From assembly GCA_002327985.1 (NCBI GenBank), contig DCVM01000025.1:20940-50403 (forward strand): 29,464 nt of DNA, in the 5' to 3' direction. The notes beneath the pieces were generated by a model. The model made no database searches, had not been told where the DNA came from, and saw only the letters and a list, made by a program, of their open reading frames with translations. Numbering within the stretch: the stretch's first letter is position 1; each line of letters begins with the position of its first letter. Of the stretch, positions 1-7,436 are shown piece after piece. Made by a program: the position numbers and the translations under genes. Origin of the DNA: Syntrophaceae bacterium UBA2188 (GTDB taxonomy: Bacteria; Desulfobacterota; BSN033; UBA1163).

Positions 1-465
1 GTAGGGAAAATGGTCGATCAAGGGCTCTTGAGCCGTGAAGAAGCTCATCGTCACCCTCAAAAGAATGTCATTTATAAAACCCTTGGGGTCAATAGGGATG
101 ATGAATTAGATCTTCTGGGTCCGATTCCCGTTTCGTTCGATGATATTTTCGTCCTCTGCTCAGATGGCCTCATCAATCACGTTACTGATGAAGAAATATT
201 AAAGGTCGCAAGCCAGGAGTCTCCCCAGAGTGCCTGTGAAAATTTAATTCACTTGGCCAATCAACGAGGCGGTCTTGATAATATCACCATTCAAATTTTG
301 AAAATGAAGAAGCCCGGTCATCAGCCACTATCCCTCGGGGATAGAAAGAAATTTTGGCTAATTATCGGCCTGATTCTTTTAATTCTATTGGTTCTGAATG
401 GGCTAATCCTCATCGATCCAGAATTTCTGAAGAAAATTCCTTTTCTCTCCTTAAACAAACCCTGA
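1..465 (+). CDS. PP2C-family protein Ser/Thr phosphatase, C-terminal part, tail-anchored
   Basis: The reading frame is open to the left edge, so the N-terminus is missing; what remains is the C-terminal half of a PP2C (Stp/PrpC-like) phosphatase. Visible family features are the stretch VDQGLLSREEAHRHPQKN, then the DDIFVLCSDGL segment that carries a metal-binding Asp, and GGLDNITIQIL near the end of the catalytic domain with the conserved DN pair. After a short basic linker comes a strong membrane segment (FWLIIGLILLILLVLNGLILI) and a short tail, so the enzyme is probably anchored in the inner membrane with the catalytic domain in the cytoplasm. It would remove phosphate from Ser/Thr. It ends 12 bases before the kinase at 478, a classic phosphatase-kinase pair, most likely co-transcribed and antagonistic. 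The methionine at position 10 is internal to the domain and is not taken as the start. Confidence 0.88.
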   Translation, partial: VGKMVDQGLLSREEAHRHPQKNVIYKTLGVNRDDELDLLGPIPVSFDDIFVLCSDGLINHVTDEEILKVASQESPQSACENLIHLANQRGGLDNITIQILKMKKPGHQPLSLGDRKKFWLIIGLILLILLVLNGLILIDPEFLKKIPFLSLNKP

Positions 466-477
466 GGATAAAGAACG

Positions 478-1485
478 ATGAATCGTTTGGGAGGATATGA
501 AATCAAAGAGATTCTTGGGAAGGGAGGGATGGGAACCGTCTACCGGGGGGTGGATCTTTCCCTAAACCGGGAAGTGGCATTGAAGGTCATCAATCCTGAA
601 TTGAGCGGGAATATAAACTTAATGAAACGGTTTCGAAATGAAGCCCTTGCCATGGCCCGATTGAGCCACCCCAATATTGTCACCCTTTACAACTTTTCGT
701 CCGAGGGACAGTTGCATTACATCGTCATGGAATACATCCGAGGCAAAAATCTCTCTCAATTGATCAAAGAGGAGGGACCTCTCCCCTGGAATCGAACCTT
801 TCCCCTATTTCAACAAATCCTTGCTGCCATGGGTTACGCTCATGGGCAAGGAATCATCCACCGTGATATCAAACCGAGCAATTTTATCATCCAAGCAAAT
901 GGAATGGTCAAAGTGACGGATTTCGGAATTGCTAAAGTTTTTGGCGGGGAGGACCTAACCCGGGCCGGGGTCACTCTCGGAACTTCCCGTTATATGTCCC
1001 CTGAGCAAATCCTCGGACAACCCATTGGTTCTTTATCAGATATCTACTCTTTAGGGATCACCCTCTATGAGATGGCCACAGGAAAGGTGCCATTTTCAGG
1101 GAATTCGGACTATGAAATTCAGCAAGGGCACTTGGAACGGGTTCCACCCTTCCCCCGGCAATTCAACCCAAGTCTTTCCAGAGAGATTGAAACAGCGATT
1201 TTGAAATCCATTGAGAAGAAACCTGAAAGACGATTTTCTTCTGCCTGTCATTTTCTTGAAACCCTTTCTTTGATAGAAAGAACCGAGCCAAGGCAAAAGG
1301 AACAAAAATCTTTGATCATGAAAGGGAAACGGTCTTTACCTCTCTCTCATTGGAAAGAGGCATTTCAATTCGAACAGTGGGTGGCCCGTTACCAGAGTCT
1401 TTCCCCGGGGGCAAGGCTAATGATCCTCCTTTTAGGCATCTTATTACTGATGATTGTTTTGTTGATCCTATTTTCCATTTCTTAA
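478..1485 (+). CDS. PknB-type Ser/Thr protein kinase with C-terminal membrane anchor
   Basis: 335 residues. A complete Hanks-type kinase domain fills about residues 7-265: glycine loop GKGGMGTVY, catalytic Lys in ALKVI, HRDIKPSN catalytic loop, DFG, and the GTSRYMSPEQ activation/P+1 region. After a basic linker (about 270-305) the protein ends with one long hydrophobic helix (MILLLGILLLMIVLLILF) and almost no residues beyond it. It is therefore a tail-anchored cytoplasmic kinase without a periplasmic sensor such as PASTA repeats. The ATG at 478 follows a purine-rich GAGGATAAAG. The 12-base gap from the phosphatase, which is also tail-anchored, argues for an operon and for opposing action on shared substrates. 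A likely client is the FHA domain protein encoded just downstream or one of its ligands; this is inference. Confidence 0.93.
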   Translation: MNRLGGYEIKEILGKGGMGTVYRGVDLSLNREVALKVINPELSGNINLMKRFRNEALAMARLSHPNIVTLYNFSSEGQLHYIVMEYIRGKNLSQLIKEEGPLPWNRTFPLFQQILAAMGYAHGQGIIHRDIKPSNFIIQANGMVKVTDFGIAKVFGGEDLTRAGVTLGTSRYMSPEQILGQPIGSLSDIYSLGITLYEMATGKVPFSGNSDYEIQQGHLERVPPFPRQFNPSLSREIETAILKSIEKKPERRFSSACHFLETLSLIERTEPRQKEQKSLIMKGKRSLPLSHWKEAFQFEQWVARYQSLSPGARLMILLLGILLLMIVLLILFSIS

Positions 1486-1530
1486 AAAAGTCTGGTATAA
1501 GGGAGGTGGTTGAGTCGGATATCGAAATGC

Positions 1531-1606
1531 TTACTCATAAAGAGTAAGGTATAAAAGGTAATGAGTAAAACAATTATGCTTCATCATTCCTTACGCTTTA
1601 TGCCTT
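1531..1606. repeat. Dyad-rich intergenic element between kinase and protease genes
   Basis: TTACTCAT at 1531-1538 can pair with ATGAGTAA at 1561-1568, or its first six bases can pair with GAGTAA at 1542-1547. AAGGTATAAA at 1546-1555 pairs with TTTATGCCTT at 1597-1606 with one G-T pair. The stems are mutually exclusive in part and none is followed by a T run, so this looks more like a degenerate interspersed repeat than a terminator. No gene is visible in the 215-base gap. Confidence 0.4.
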
Positions 1607-1700
1607 GATGGAATTTAGGATAGGTTGTTAGATAGAAATTTTCAAATTTTCGGGTTAAAATAATCGGCCATTTTCAATCAGAGAGAGGAGGTAAGGACCC

Positions 1701-3308
1701 ATGCGAAAAGAATTATTTCTATTTGTCTCACTCATTCTTTTTTTAGTTTTCTCTTCCATTTCTGCGTTTGGAGCGGAGGAGCTGAAACTCGATAAATACC
1801 AAAGAATGTCTTACAGGGTAAAGCCAACGGTGGTCAAGATTTTAGCTATTATCAAAGGGAAGGTGGCCTTTGAAACAGGGAAAGGACAACAGGTCACCGA
1901 AATCAGTGTGGGCGGTGGAGGTTCAGGATTTATTGTCAATCCCTATGGTTATGTGGTGACCAATGGTCATGTGGTAGAGAAGTTTAATAATTTTAACACC
2001 AACAAAGACCTCATTGAACAAGAGATCCTTGCACAGTTCTTGGTAACGATCGCCAAAGAGAACGATATTCCTCCAACCAGGGAGAACTTAACCAAATTGG
2101 TAGAAAAACTGAAACCCAAAGTGGTTGAACTACAGCCTTTAAACTTTGTGATTCTTTCCAACATGAAAGAGTTTCGGTTTGAAATTAAAAAATACAGCAA
2201 GTCGATTGGTCAAGCAGCAATGGAGAAAGGTGGGGAGGGAAAAGATATCGCTATTCTCAAGATCGAAGCGAAAAATCTGCCCACGGTGAAATTGGGGGAC
2301 TCCGATAAGGTGAAACTTCAGGAGTTGGTTTTTGCATTTGGTTATCCGGGTGCAGGAGATCTTCAAGGGTTGATGGATTTAAAATCGAGATTTACAGAGG
2401 TGAGCATTACCCGTGGAACCGTCTCCGCCGTGAAGGCGGACTTCAGGGGGTTGCCCATCATCCAATCTGATGTGGCCATCAGTTGGGGAAATAGCGGTGG
2501 CCCCTCGGTCAATGAAAATGGTGAAGTCATCGGCGTCAACACGATGATAGGGATTGTATATGGGCAAGCAATCGGTGGGTTTAGCTTTCTGATTCCCGTT
2601 AACACGGTGAAGGAGTTCGTCAATGCAGAGGGCATCAAAGAGGAATCCAGCTTGTTCAATGAGATATACTTTCAGGCCTTGGATAAGGTGTGGGCAGGAG
2701 AATGGTTTGAGGGGAGGGACCTCTTGAACAAAGCCTTGGTTTTCATCCCTGACCAACCCGACATTATCAAGTTGAGAATGGATGTGGAAACAGCCATCAG
2801 CAAAATGAGCTGGTTTTCAAGAAACTGGCAAAGAAATAGGATCGCTATGATTTCGTTGGGTGTAATCCTGATTCTCATCGTCGGAGTAGGATTAACGTTA
2901 TTGTTGAGAAAAACTCCCCAGAAGTCCGCTCAACCTGAGATCCAGGTCGCCCGACCGCCTCGTCCTTCGGCCATCGCCCCAGAGGGTGAGACAAGAGTGG
3001 AAGGGAGGGGGTTTGGGACGCTCACCCTGAGCACCGGCGGCCAAATGGGGAAAAGCTACTCCATCGGTGAAAAAGGCCTCGTGATTGGGAGGGAAATGGA
3101 TCAATGTGATATCGTGATTTCTGATACGAATGTTTCGAGGGTCCATGCTTGGGTTGCAGTGGAAAAAGGAGAAGTTGTGATTATCGACCGTGGTTCGACC
3201 AATGGGACATTTGTCAACCATAACAAGGTGGAGAAAGCAAAACTGAATCCGGGGGATGTCATCCATCTGGGCCAAAAATGCCCGACGACCTTGACGTTTA
3301 ATAGATAA
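1701..3308 (+). CDS. Exported trypsin-like serine protease with transmembrane segment and cytoplasmic FHA domain
   Basis: 535 residues, start ATG at 1701 behind AGAGAGGAGG. An N-terminal signal sequence (about 1-24, ending SAFGA) is followed by an HtrA/S1C-like trypsin fold with an intact triad: His90 in TNGHVV, Asp182 in KDIAILKI, Ser265 in GNSGGPS. The 92-residue His-Asp spacing is much longer than usual because of a helical, Lys-rich insert at about 97-170. There is no PDZ domain; residues about 315-370 look helical and may be TPR-like. One membrane helix lies at about 381-402, then a Pro-rich linker, then an FHA domain (455-535) with the phosphothreonine-binding residues GR463-464, SRVH at 479-482 and STNGT at 499-503. 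The layout implies a periplasmic protease and a cytoplasmic FHA reader in one chain. It lies between two Ser/Thr kinases, so its FHA domain probably binds a phosphorylated partner made by one of them. The function is inferred; the domains are clear. Confidence 0.9.
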   Translation: MRKELFLFVSLILFLVFSSISAFGAEELKLDKYQRMSYRVKPTVVKILAIIKGKVAFETGKGQQVTEISVGGGGSGFIVNPYGYVVTNGHVVEKFNNFNTNKDLIEQEILAQFLVTIAKENDIPPTRENLTKLVEKLKPKVVELQPLNFVILSNMKEFRFEIKKYSKSIGQAAMEKGGEGKDIAILKIEAKNLPTVKLGDSDKVKLQELVFAFGYPGAGDLQGLMDLKSRFTEVSITRGTVSAVKADFRGLPIIQSDVAISWGNSGGPSVNENGEVIGVNTMIGIVYGQAIGGFSFLIPVNTVKEFVNAEGIKEESSLFNEIYFQALDKVWAGEWFEGRDLLNKALVFIPDQPDIIKLRMDVETAISKMSWFSRNWQRNRIAMISLGVILILIVGVGLTLLLRKTPQKSAQPEIQVARPPRPSAIAPEGETRVEGRGFGTLTLSTGGQMGKSYSIGEKGLVIGREMDQCDIVISDTNVSRVHAWVAVEKGEVVIIDRGSTNGTFVNHNKVEKAKLNPGDVIHLGQKCPTTLTFNR

Positions 3309-3318
3309 TCTTGTCAAA

Positions 3319-3361
3319 AGAGAGAGGATGGAGAGGAAAAATCCAACTTCACCCTCTCTCT
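3319..3361. other. Inverted repeat ahead of second kinase gene
   Basis: AGAGAGAGG at 3319-3327 and CCTCTCTCT at 3353-3361 are a perfect 9-base inverted repeat with a 25-base loop. The 3' arm ends 16 bases before the ATG at 3378 and there is no T run, so it could be an mRNA stem that tunes kinase translation or a weak attenuator. The simple AG/CT composition means chance pairing is possible. Confidence 0.3.
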
Positions 3362-3377
3362 AAAAAGGGATCAAGAG

Positions 3378-5210
3378 ATGTCAATCGATTGGATATTCGG
3401 AGAATATAAAATCCTGAAAAAAATTGCGACAGGAGGAATGGCGGAGGTCTTTCTCTCTAAAAGAGTGGGAGTCAAAGGCTTCGAAAAACTCCTTGCCATT
3501 AAGAGGATTCTTCCTCAATTCTCCGAAAACGAGGAATTCATCTCCATGTTCATCGATGAAGCAAAGTTGGCAGCCCAGTTGAATCATCGAAATGTCGTTC
3601 AAATCTACGATTTCGGTACCCAGGAAAGTTCCTACTATATTGCCATGGAATATGTGTTCGGAAAAGATCTTCGAACCATCTTAAAAAAATCGAGAGAAAA
3701 GCAGAAAAGACTTCCCTTGACTCAGTGTGCTTATATCATCAAGGAAGCGGCCAGAGGCCTTGAATATGCCCATAACATTAAGGACCATTATGGAAATCCA
3801 CTCGATATCATTCATCGGGATGTCAGTCCTCAGAACATTTTTATCTCTTATGAAGGGGATGTGAAAATTGCCGATTTTGGCATCGCCAAGGCGGCCTCCA
3901 AATCCACTGAGACACGAACCGGTGTTCTCAAGGGGAAAATTCTTTATATGTCCCCTGAACAAGCCTGGGGAAAATCGATAGATAAACGCTCAGATCTCTA
4001 TTCTTTAGGGGTGCTCCTTTATGAAACGGTGGCGGACCGAAAGATTATTGAAGCAGACTCTGAATTCTCGATGTTGGAAAAGGTGAGAAATGCGGAAGTA
4101 GAGTTTCCGCCGGAGATCTTTGAAAAGATTCCAAAACGCCTTTCCTATATCATGAAGAAAGCCTTGGAAAAGGACCCCGCCAACCGGTATCAGAGTGCCC
4201 ATGAAATGCGTGTCGATTTAGAAAACTTTCTCCTCTCAGCCAAGGAAACGTTGAGCGAAAAGATGATCTCCGATTATTTAAAGGATCTCTTCAAAGAGGA
4301 AATTGAAGAAGAGAGAAAGATTCTGGTCGAAGGGGCGGGCGTCGTGATTGAAAAAACCATTTCTATGAAACCTCCTCTTGAAACAAAAACCGGGTCATCT
4401 GGAAAGATACCCATTGCCCCCGTAGGCTTAGAAAAGATTGAAACCAGGGAGGAAAAGGGAAATTTTCAATTTTTAAAAGAAGCTCTTGAAAAGAGTGATG
4501 TTCGCATGAGGGTGGGCATCATCCTCATCCTTTGTATCCTGGGTGGAATTGTCTCTTTTTACCTTCTCACTGATAAACCCTCACCAACCATTTCGCAGGT
4601 GGATGTGAGGCCTTCTCCCTCCCCCGCCCAGCAACCTTCAGACCCTAAACCGTCCATCAAGATAGACCTACCCAAGGAAGAAACGCCTCCTCCCCAGACA
4701 GTTCCCTCCCAGCAGAAACCTTCTCCTCCTTCAGTTCCAGACAAAGAAACCAGAAAAGAAGCCGGGTTGCCACAGAAGAAAGAAAGCACCTCTTTCTCCA
4801 CCTTGGTGGATCAAGGTCCCACTTTAATTAAAGAAAATAAATATTTGAAACTTCTGGAGGATATTCATCAACTCTCTGGAAATGAAAGACAAAATATTAA
4901 CATCAGAATTCTTGAAAGCTTCATCTATCTGAAAAAATGGGTTTTATTAAAAGATAAAAATTCAAAAGCCCTCTGGAACAATCTCTATAATACCATAGAA
5001 CATTCTGGAGACCGAAGCGCCACTCCAATCCTTCTGAAGATCGCCAAAGATCCAGAGGAGTGGACCCGCCTCTATGCCGTCAACCTTTTGGGAAGTATTG
5101 GCGACCGAAGGGCTTTAAATGATCTTCGAGATATTGCCTCCAAGGATCCCAATCGGCGGATTCGAAGGAATGCAAGCAACGCCATCTCCTTAATACAGAG
5201 AAGAGGATGA
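3378..5210 (+). CDS. Ser/Thr protein kinase (HRDVSPQN type) with transmembrane helix and C-terminal HEAT-like repeats
   Basis: 610 residues. The kinase domain covers about 9-285: ATGGMAEVF glycine loop, LAIKRIL lysine, HRDVSPQN catalytic loop, ADFGIA, LKGKILYMSPEQ activation region. The catalytic loop has Ser where most kinases have Lys (HRDxKPxN), a variant common in myxobacterial and other deltaproteobacterial kinases, so activity is still expected. A cytoplasmic linker (about 285-376) leads to one membrane helix at about 379-399. Beyond it lie a Pro/Ser/Lys-rich spacer (about 403-475) and a helical domain whose last 60 residues (ATPILLKIAKDPEEWTRLYA and following) match HEAT/PBS-lyase-type repeats. 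The HEAT part should be periplasmic and could sense a protein partner. It follows the protease-FHA gene by 69 bases, probably in the same operon. Nothing suggests truncation. Confidence 0.92.
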   Translation: MSIDWIFGEYKILKKIATGGMAEVFLSKRVGVKGFEKLLAIKRILPQFSENEEFISMFIDEAKLAAQLNHRNVVQIYDFGTQESSYYIAMEYVFGKDLRTILKKSREKQKRLPLTQCAYIIKEAARGLEYAHNIKDHYGNPLDIIHRDVSPQNIFISYEGDVKIADFGIAKAASKSTETRTGVLKGKILYMSPEQAWGKSIDKRSDLYSLGVLLYETVADRKIIEADSEFSMLEKVRNAEVEFPPEIFEKIPKRLSYIMKKALEKDPANRYQSAHEMRVDLENFLLSAKETLSEKMISDYLKDLFKEEIEEERKILVEGAGVVIEKTISMKPPLETKTGSSGKIPIAPVGLEKIETREEKGNFQFLKEALEKSDVRMRVGIILILCILGGIVSFYLLTDKPSPTISQVDVRPSPSPAQQPSDPKPSIKIDLPKEETPPPQTVPSQQKPSPPSVPDKETRKEAGLPQKKESTSFSTLVDQGPTLIKENKYLKLLEDIHQLSGNERQNINIRILESFIYLKKWVLLKDKNSKALWNNLYNTIEHSGDRSATPILLKIAKDPEEWTRLYAVNLLGSIGDRRALNDLRDIASKDPNRRIRRNASNAISLIQRRG

Positions 5211-5386
5211 AGAAGGGTTTCTTGCTTACTCATCCATTTCCTTCAAAATGAAATTCCATTTCTGAAATTTTCTAACTTTAAGAATCTCTTTTCTTCCCGA
5301 AAATAGCCGCTGGGAAGACTCTCTTTTATAGACAATTGCCTTAAAATATTGTAAAAAATAGGGAAAGATGGCTTGAAGGAGGTCCA

Positions 5387-6355
5387 ATGAAGTTCCCCCA
5401 ATATAGACCAAGAAGATTGCGAAAAAACGAGATTTTTCGAAGAATGATTCGAGAAACACAACTCAGACCGGACGATCTCATCCTTCCTCTTTTCGTCCGT
5501 CCCGGAAAGGGCTTGAAACAACCCATTTCCTCCATGCCCGGCCATTTTCAATTCTCTATCGATCTCCTGATCAAAGAGGTGAGGGAGGCCAAATCTCTTG
5601 GGATTCTGGGTGTCATCCTCTTCGGCATTCCTGAAAAGAAGGATGAGCTGGGGTCAGAAGCCTATGCCGAGAACGGAATCATACAGAAAGCGGTAAGACA
5701 GCTTAAAGAAAAGGTGGAAGGGATTCTTATCATCACCGACGTCTGCCTCTGTGAATATACCAGTCATGGGCACTGCGGGGTGGTGGAAGGGGGGAGAATT
5801 TTGAATGATGAAACGCTTGACCTTCTCGCCCGTCAAGCCCTCTCCCATGTTAGGGCAGGAGCGGATATGGTAGGGCCTTCGGATATGATGGACGGTCGAG
5901 TGGGAGCGATCCGGAAGGTTCTTGATGAAAATCAATTTGAAGATATTCCCATCATGGCCTATTCGGCAAAATATGCCTCCAGTTTTTATGGGCCTTTCCG
6001 AGTGGCTGCGGAATCGAAACCCCAATTCGGTGATCGAAAATCCTACCAGATGGATCCAGCCAATGGGGATGAAGCCTTGAGAGAGATTCAGCTTGACATC
6101 GAAGAAGGCGCGGATATCGTGATGGTCAAACCTGCCCTTCCCTATTTAGATATCATCTATCGAGTGAAGCAAACCTTTAACATCCCGGTAGCGGCCTACA
6201 ATGTCAGTGGCGAATTCGCTCTCGTGAAGGCGGCTTCACAACTCGGATGGGTGGATGGGGAACAGGTGATGATGGAATCGCTCACCTCCATTAAAAGAGC
6301 AGGGGCTGATTTGATCCTCACCTACTTTGCTAAAGAAGTGGCCAAAAAATTATGA
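5387..6355 (+). CDS. hemB: Porphobilinogen synthase (delta-aminolevulinic acid dehydratase)
   Basis: 322 residues, the normal family length. It condenses two 5-aminolevulinate molecules into porphobilinogen, the first common pyrrole of heme, siroheme and cobalamin synthesis. Both Schiff-base lysines are visible: Lys195 in AYSAKYAS and Lys248 in VMVKPALPYLD. The metal-binding segment DVCLCEYTSHGHCG keeps Cys120, Cys122 and Cys130, which indicates a zinc-dependent enzyme. The ATG at 5387 follows AAGGAGG at good spacing. The 176-base gap upstream contains a CTTCCC/GGGAAG stem and AT-rich sequence but no convincing promoter. The stop is 7 bases before the start of the heme synthase gene, in line with a heme operon. 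Confidence 0.97.
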   Translation: MKFPQYRPRRLRKNEIFRRMIRETQLRPDDLILPLFVRPGKGLKQPISSMPGHFQFSIDLLIKEVREAKSLGILGVILFGIPEKKDELGSEAYAENGIIQKAVRQLKEKVEGILIITDVCLCEYTSHGHCGVVEGGRILNDETLDLLARQALSHVRAGADMVGPSDMMDGRVGAIRKVLDENQFEDIPIMAYSAKYASSFYGPFRVAAESKPQFGDRKSYQMDPANGDEALREIQLDIEEGADIVMVKPALPYLDIIYRVKQTFNIPVAAYNVSGEFALVKAASQLGWVDGEQVMMESLTSIKRAGADLILTYFAKEVAKKL

Positions 6356-6362
6356 GGGGTGC

Positions 6363-7436
6363 ATGGTGAGTGATCACGTAGACAAACTTCAAACGGATCC
6401 ACATCCATTGAGGATGATCGCATGGGAAGTGACCCGACGTTGCAACCTCTCCTGCATTCATTGTCGTGCTTCTGCGGAAGACAGTCCCTACGAGGGAGAA
6501 CTGACCACCCAGGAGATTTTCAACGTGATGGATGACGTGGCCTGCCTCAGTAAACCGGTCATCATCCTGACCGGGGGAGAACCCCTGCTGAGAGCGGACA
6601 TCTTTGATCTGGCATCCTATGGATCAGCAAAAGGGTTTAGGATGGTCATGGCCACGAACGGGACATTGCTCAATGAAGAAATCGTCCAGAAGATGAAGGC
6701 TTCGGGGATTGAACGAATCAGCATCAGCATCGATGGCCCGACAGCTGAAGCCCACGATGCCTTTCGAAAAGTGAAAGGTTCTTTTGAAGGCTCGCTTCGA
6801 GGAATTGAGATGGCCAAGAAAGGAGGCATCGAGTTCCAGATCAATACCACCATCACCCAGGTCAATCTCCATCTGATCCCTGATATCCTCCGTTTGGCTG
6901 TGGATCTGGGCGCTGCAGCTCTCCATATCTTTCTTTTGGTGCCAACAGGAAGGGGAAAGGAATTAAAAGACCAGGAAATCTCCGCGATGGATTATGAAAA
7001 AACCCTTCACTGGTTTGTTGAACAGATCGACCAAGTCCCGCTCCAGCTCAAGGCCACGTGTGCGCCTCACTATTATCGCATCCTGAGACAGCAAGCGAAA
7101 AAAGAGGGAAAGAAGATTACTCCTAAAACGCACGGATTGGACGCTATGACCCGAGGATGTCTGGGGGGCATCTCATTCTGTTTCATCTCACACCTCGGCC
7201 AAGTTCAACCCTGTGGTTATTTAGAGTTGAATTGTGGAAACGTCAGAGAAAAATCTTTCAACGAGATTTGGGCAAACTCTGAAATCTTTAAAAATCTTCG
7301 CGACACCGATGGCTATCAGGGCAAATGTGGAAGATGTGAGTTCAGAAAGGTCTGCGGTGGTTGTCGGGCCCGGGCCTACGAGATTTCCGGGGAGTACATG
7401 GCTGAAGAACCCTATTGCATCTATGAACCGCTTTAA
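6363..7436 (+). CDS. ahbD: AhbD-type radical SAM heme b synthase (Fe-coproporphyrin III decarboxylase)
   Basis: 357 residues from the ATG at 6363, which follows GAGGGG; a GTG at 6366 is an alternative start. The radical SAM motif CNLSCIHC (Cys27, Cys31, Cys34) binds the 4Fe-4S cluster, GGEP follows, and the C-terminus has a SPASM/twitch-like set of cysteines (GCLGG..FCF, QPCGYLELNCGN, GKCGRCEFRKVCGGC, EEPYC). In the siroheme-dependent pathway AhbD removes two propionate carboxyls from Fe-coproporphyrin III to give heme b. Its C-terminal GGCRARAYE region and its place beside hemB match AhbD better than the related NirJ/AhbC or peptide-maturing SPASM enzymes. ahbA, ahbB and ahbC are not in the window. 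Its last 14 bases overlap the histidine kinase gene. The family is certain; assignment to AhbD rather than AhbC is likely. Confidence 0.82.
   Translation: MVSDHVDKLQTDPHPLRMIAWEVTRRCNLSCIHCRASAEDSPYEGELTTQEIFNVMDDVACLSKPVIILTGGEPLLRADIFDLASYGSAKGFRMVMATNGTLLNEEIVQKMKASGIERISISIDGPTAEAHDAFRKVKGSFEGSLRGIEMAKKGGIEFQINTTITQVNLHLIPDILRLAVDLGAAALHIFLLVPTGRGKELKDQEISAMDYEKTLHWFVEQIDQVPLQLKATCAPHYYRILRQQAKKEGKKITPKTHGLDAMTRGCLGGISFCFISHLGQVQPCGYLELNCGNVREKSFNEIWANSEIFKNLRDTDGYQGKCGRCEFRKVCGGCRARAYEISGEYMAEEPYCIYEPL

Noticed and set aside
1350..1547. 65-codon + strand frame overlapping the end of the first kinase gene
   Set aside because: Alternative frame of the kinase tail with no start signal or family match.
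5211..5386. Heme- or B12-responsive leader before hemB
   Set aside because: Only a 6-base stem and AT-rich sequence are seen; there is no known riboswitch or operator pattern.
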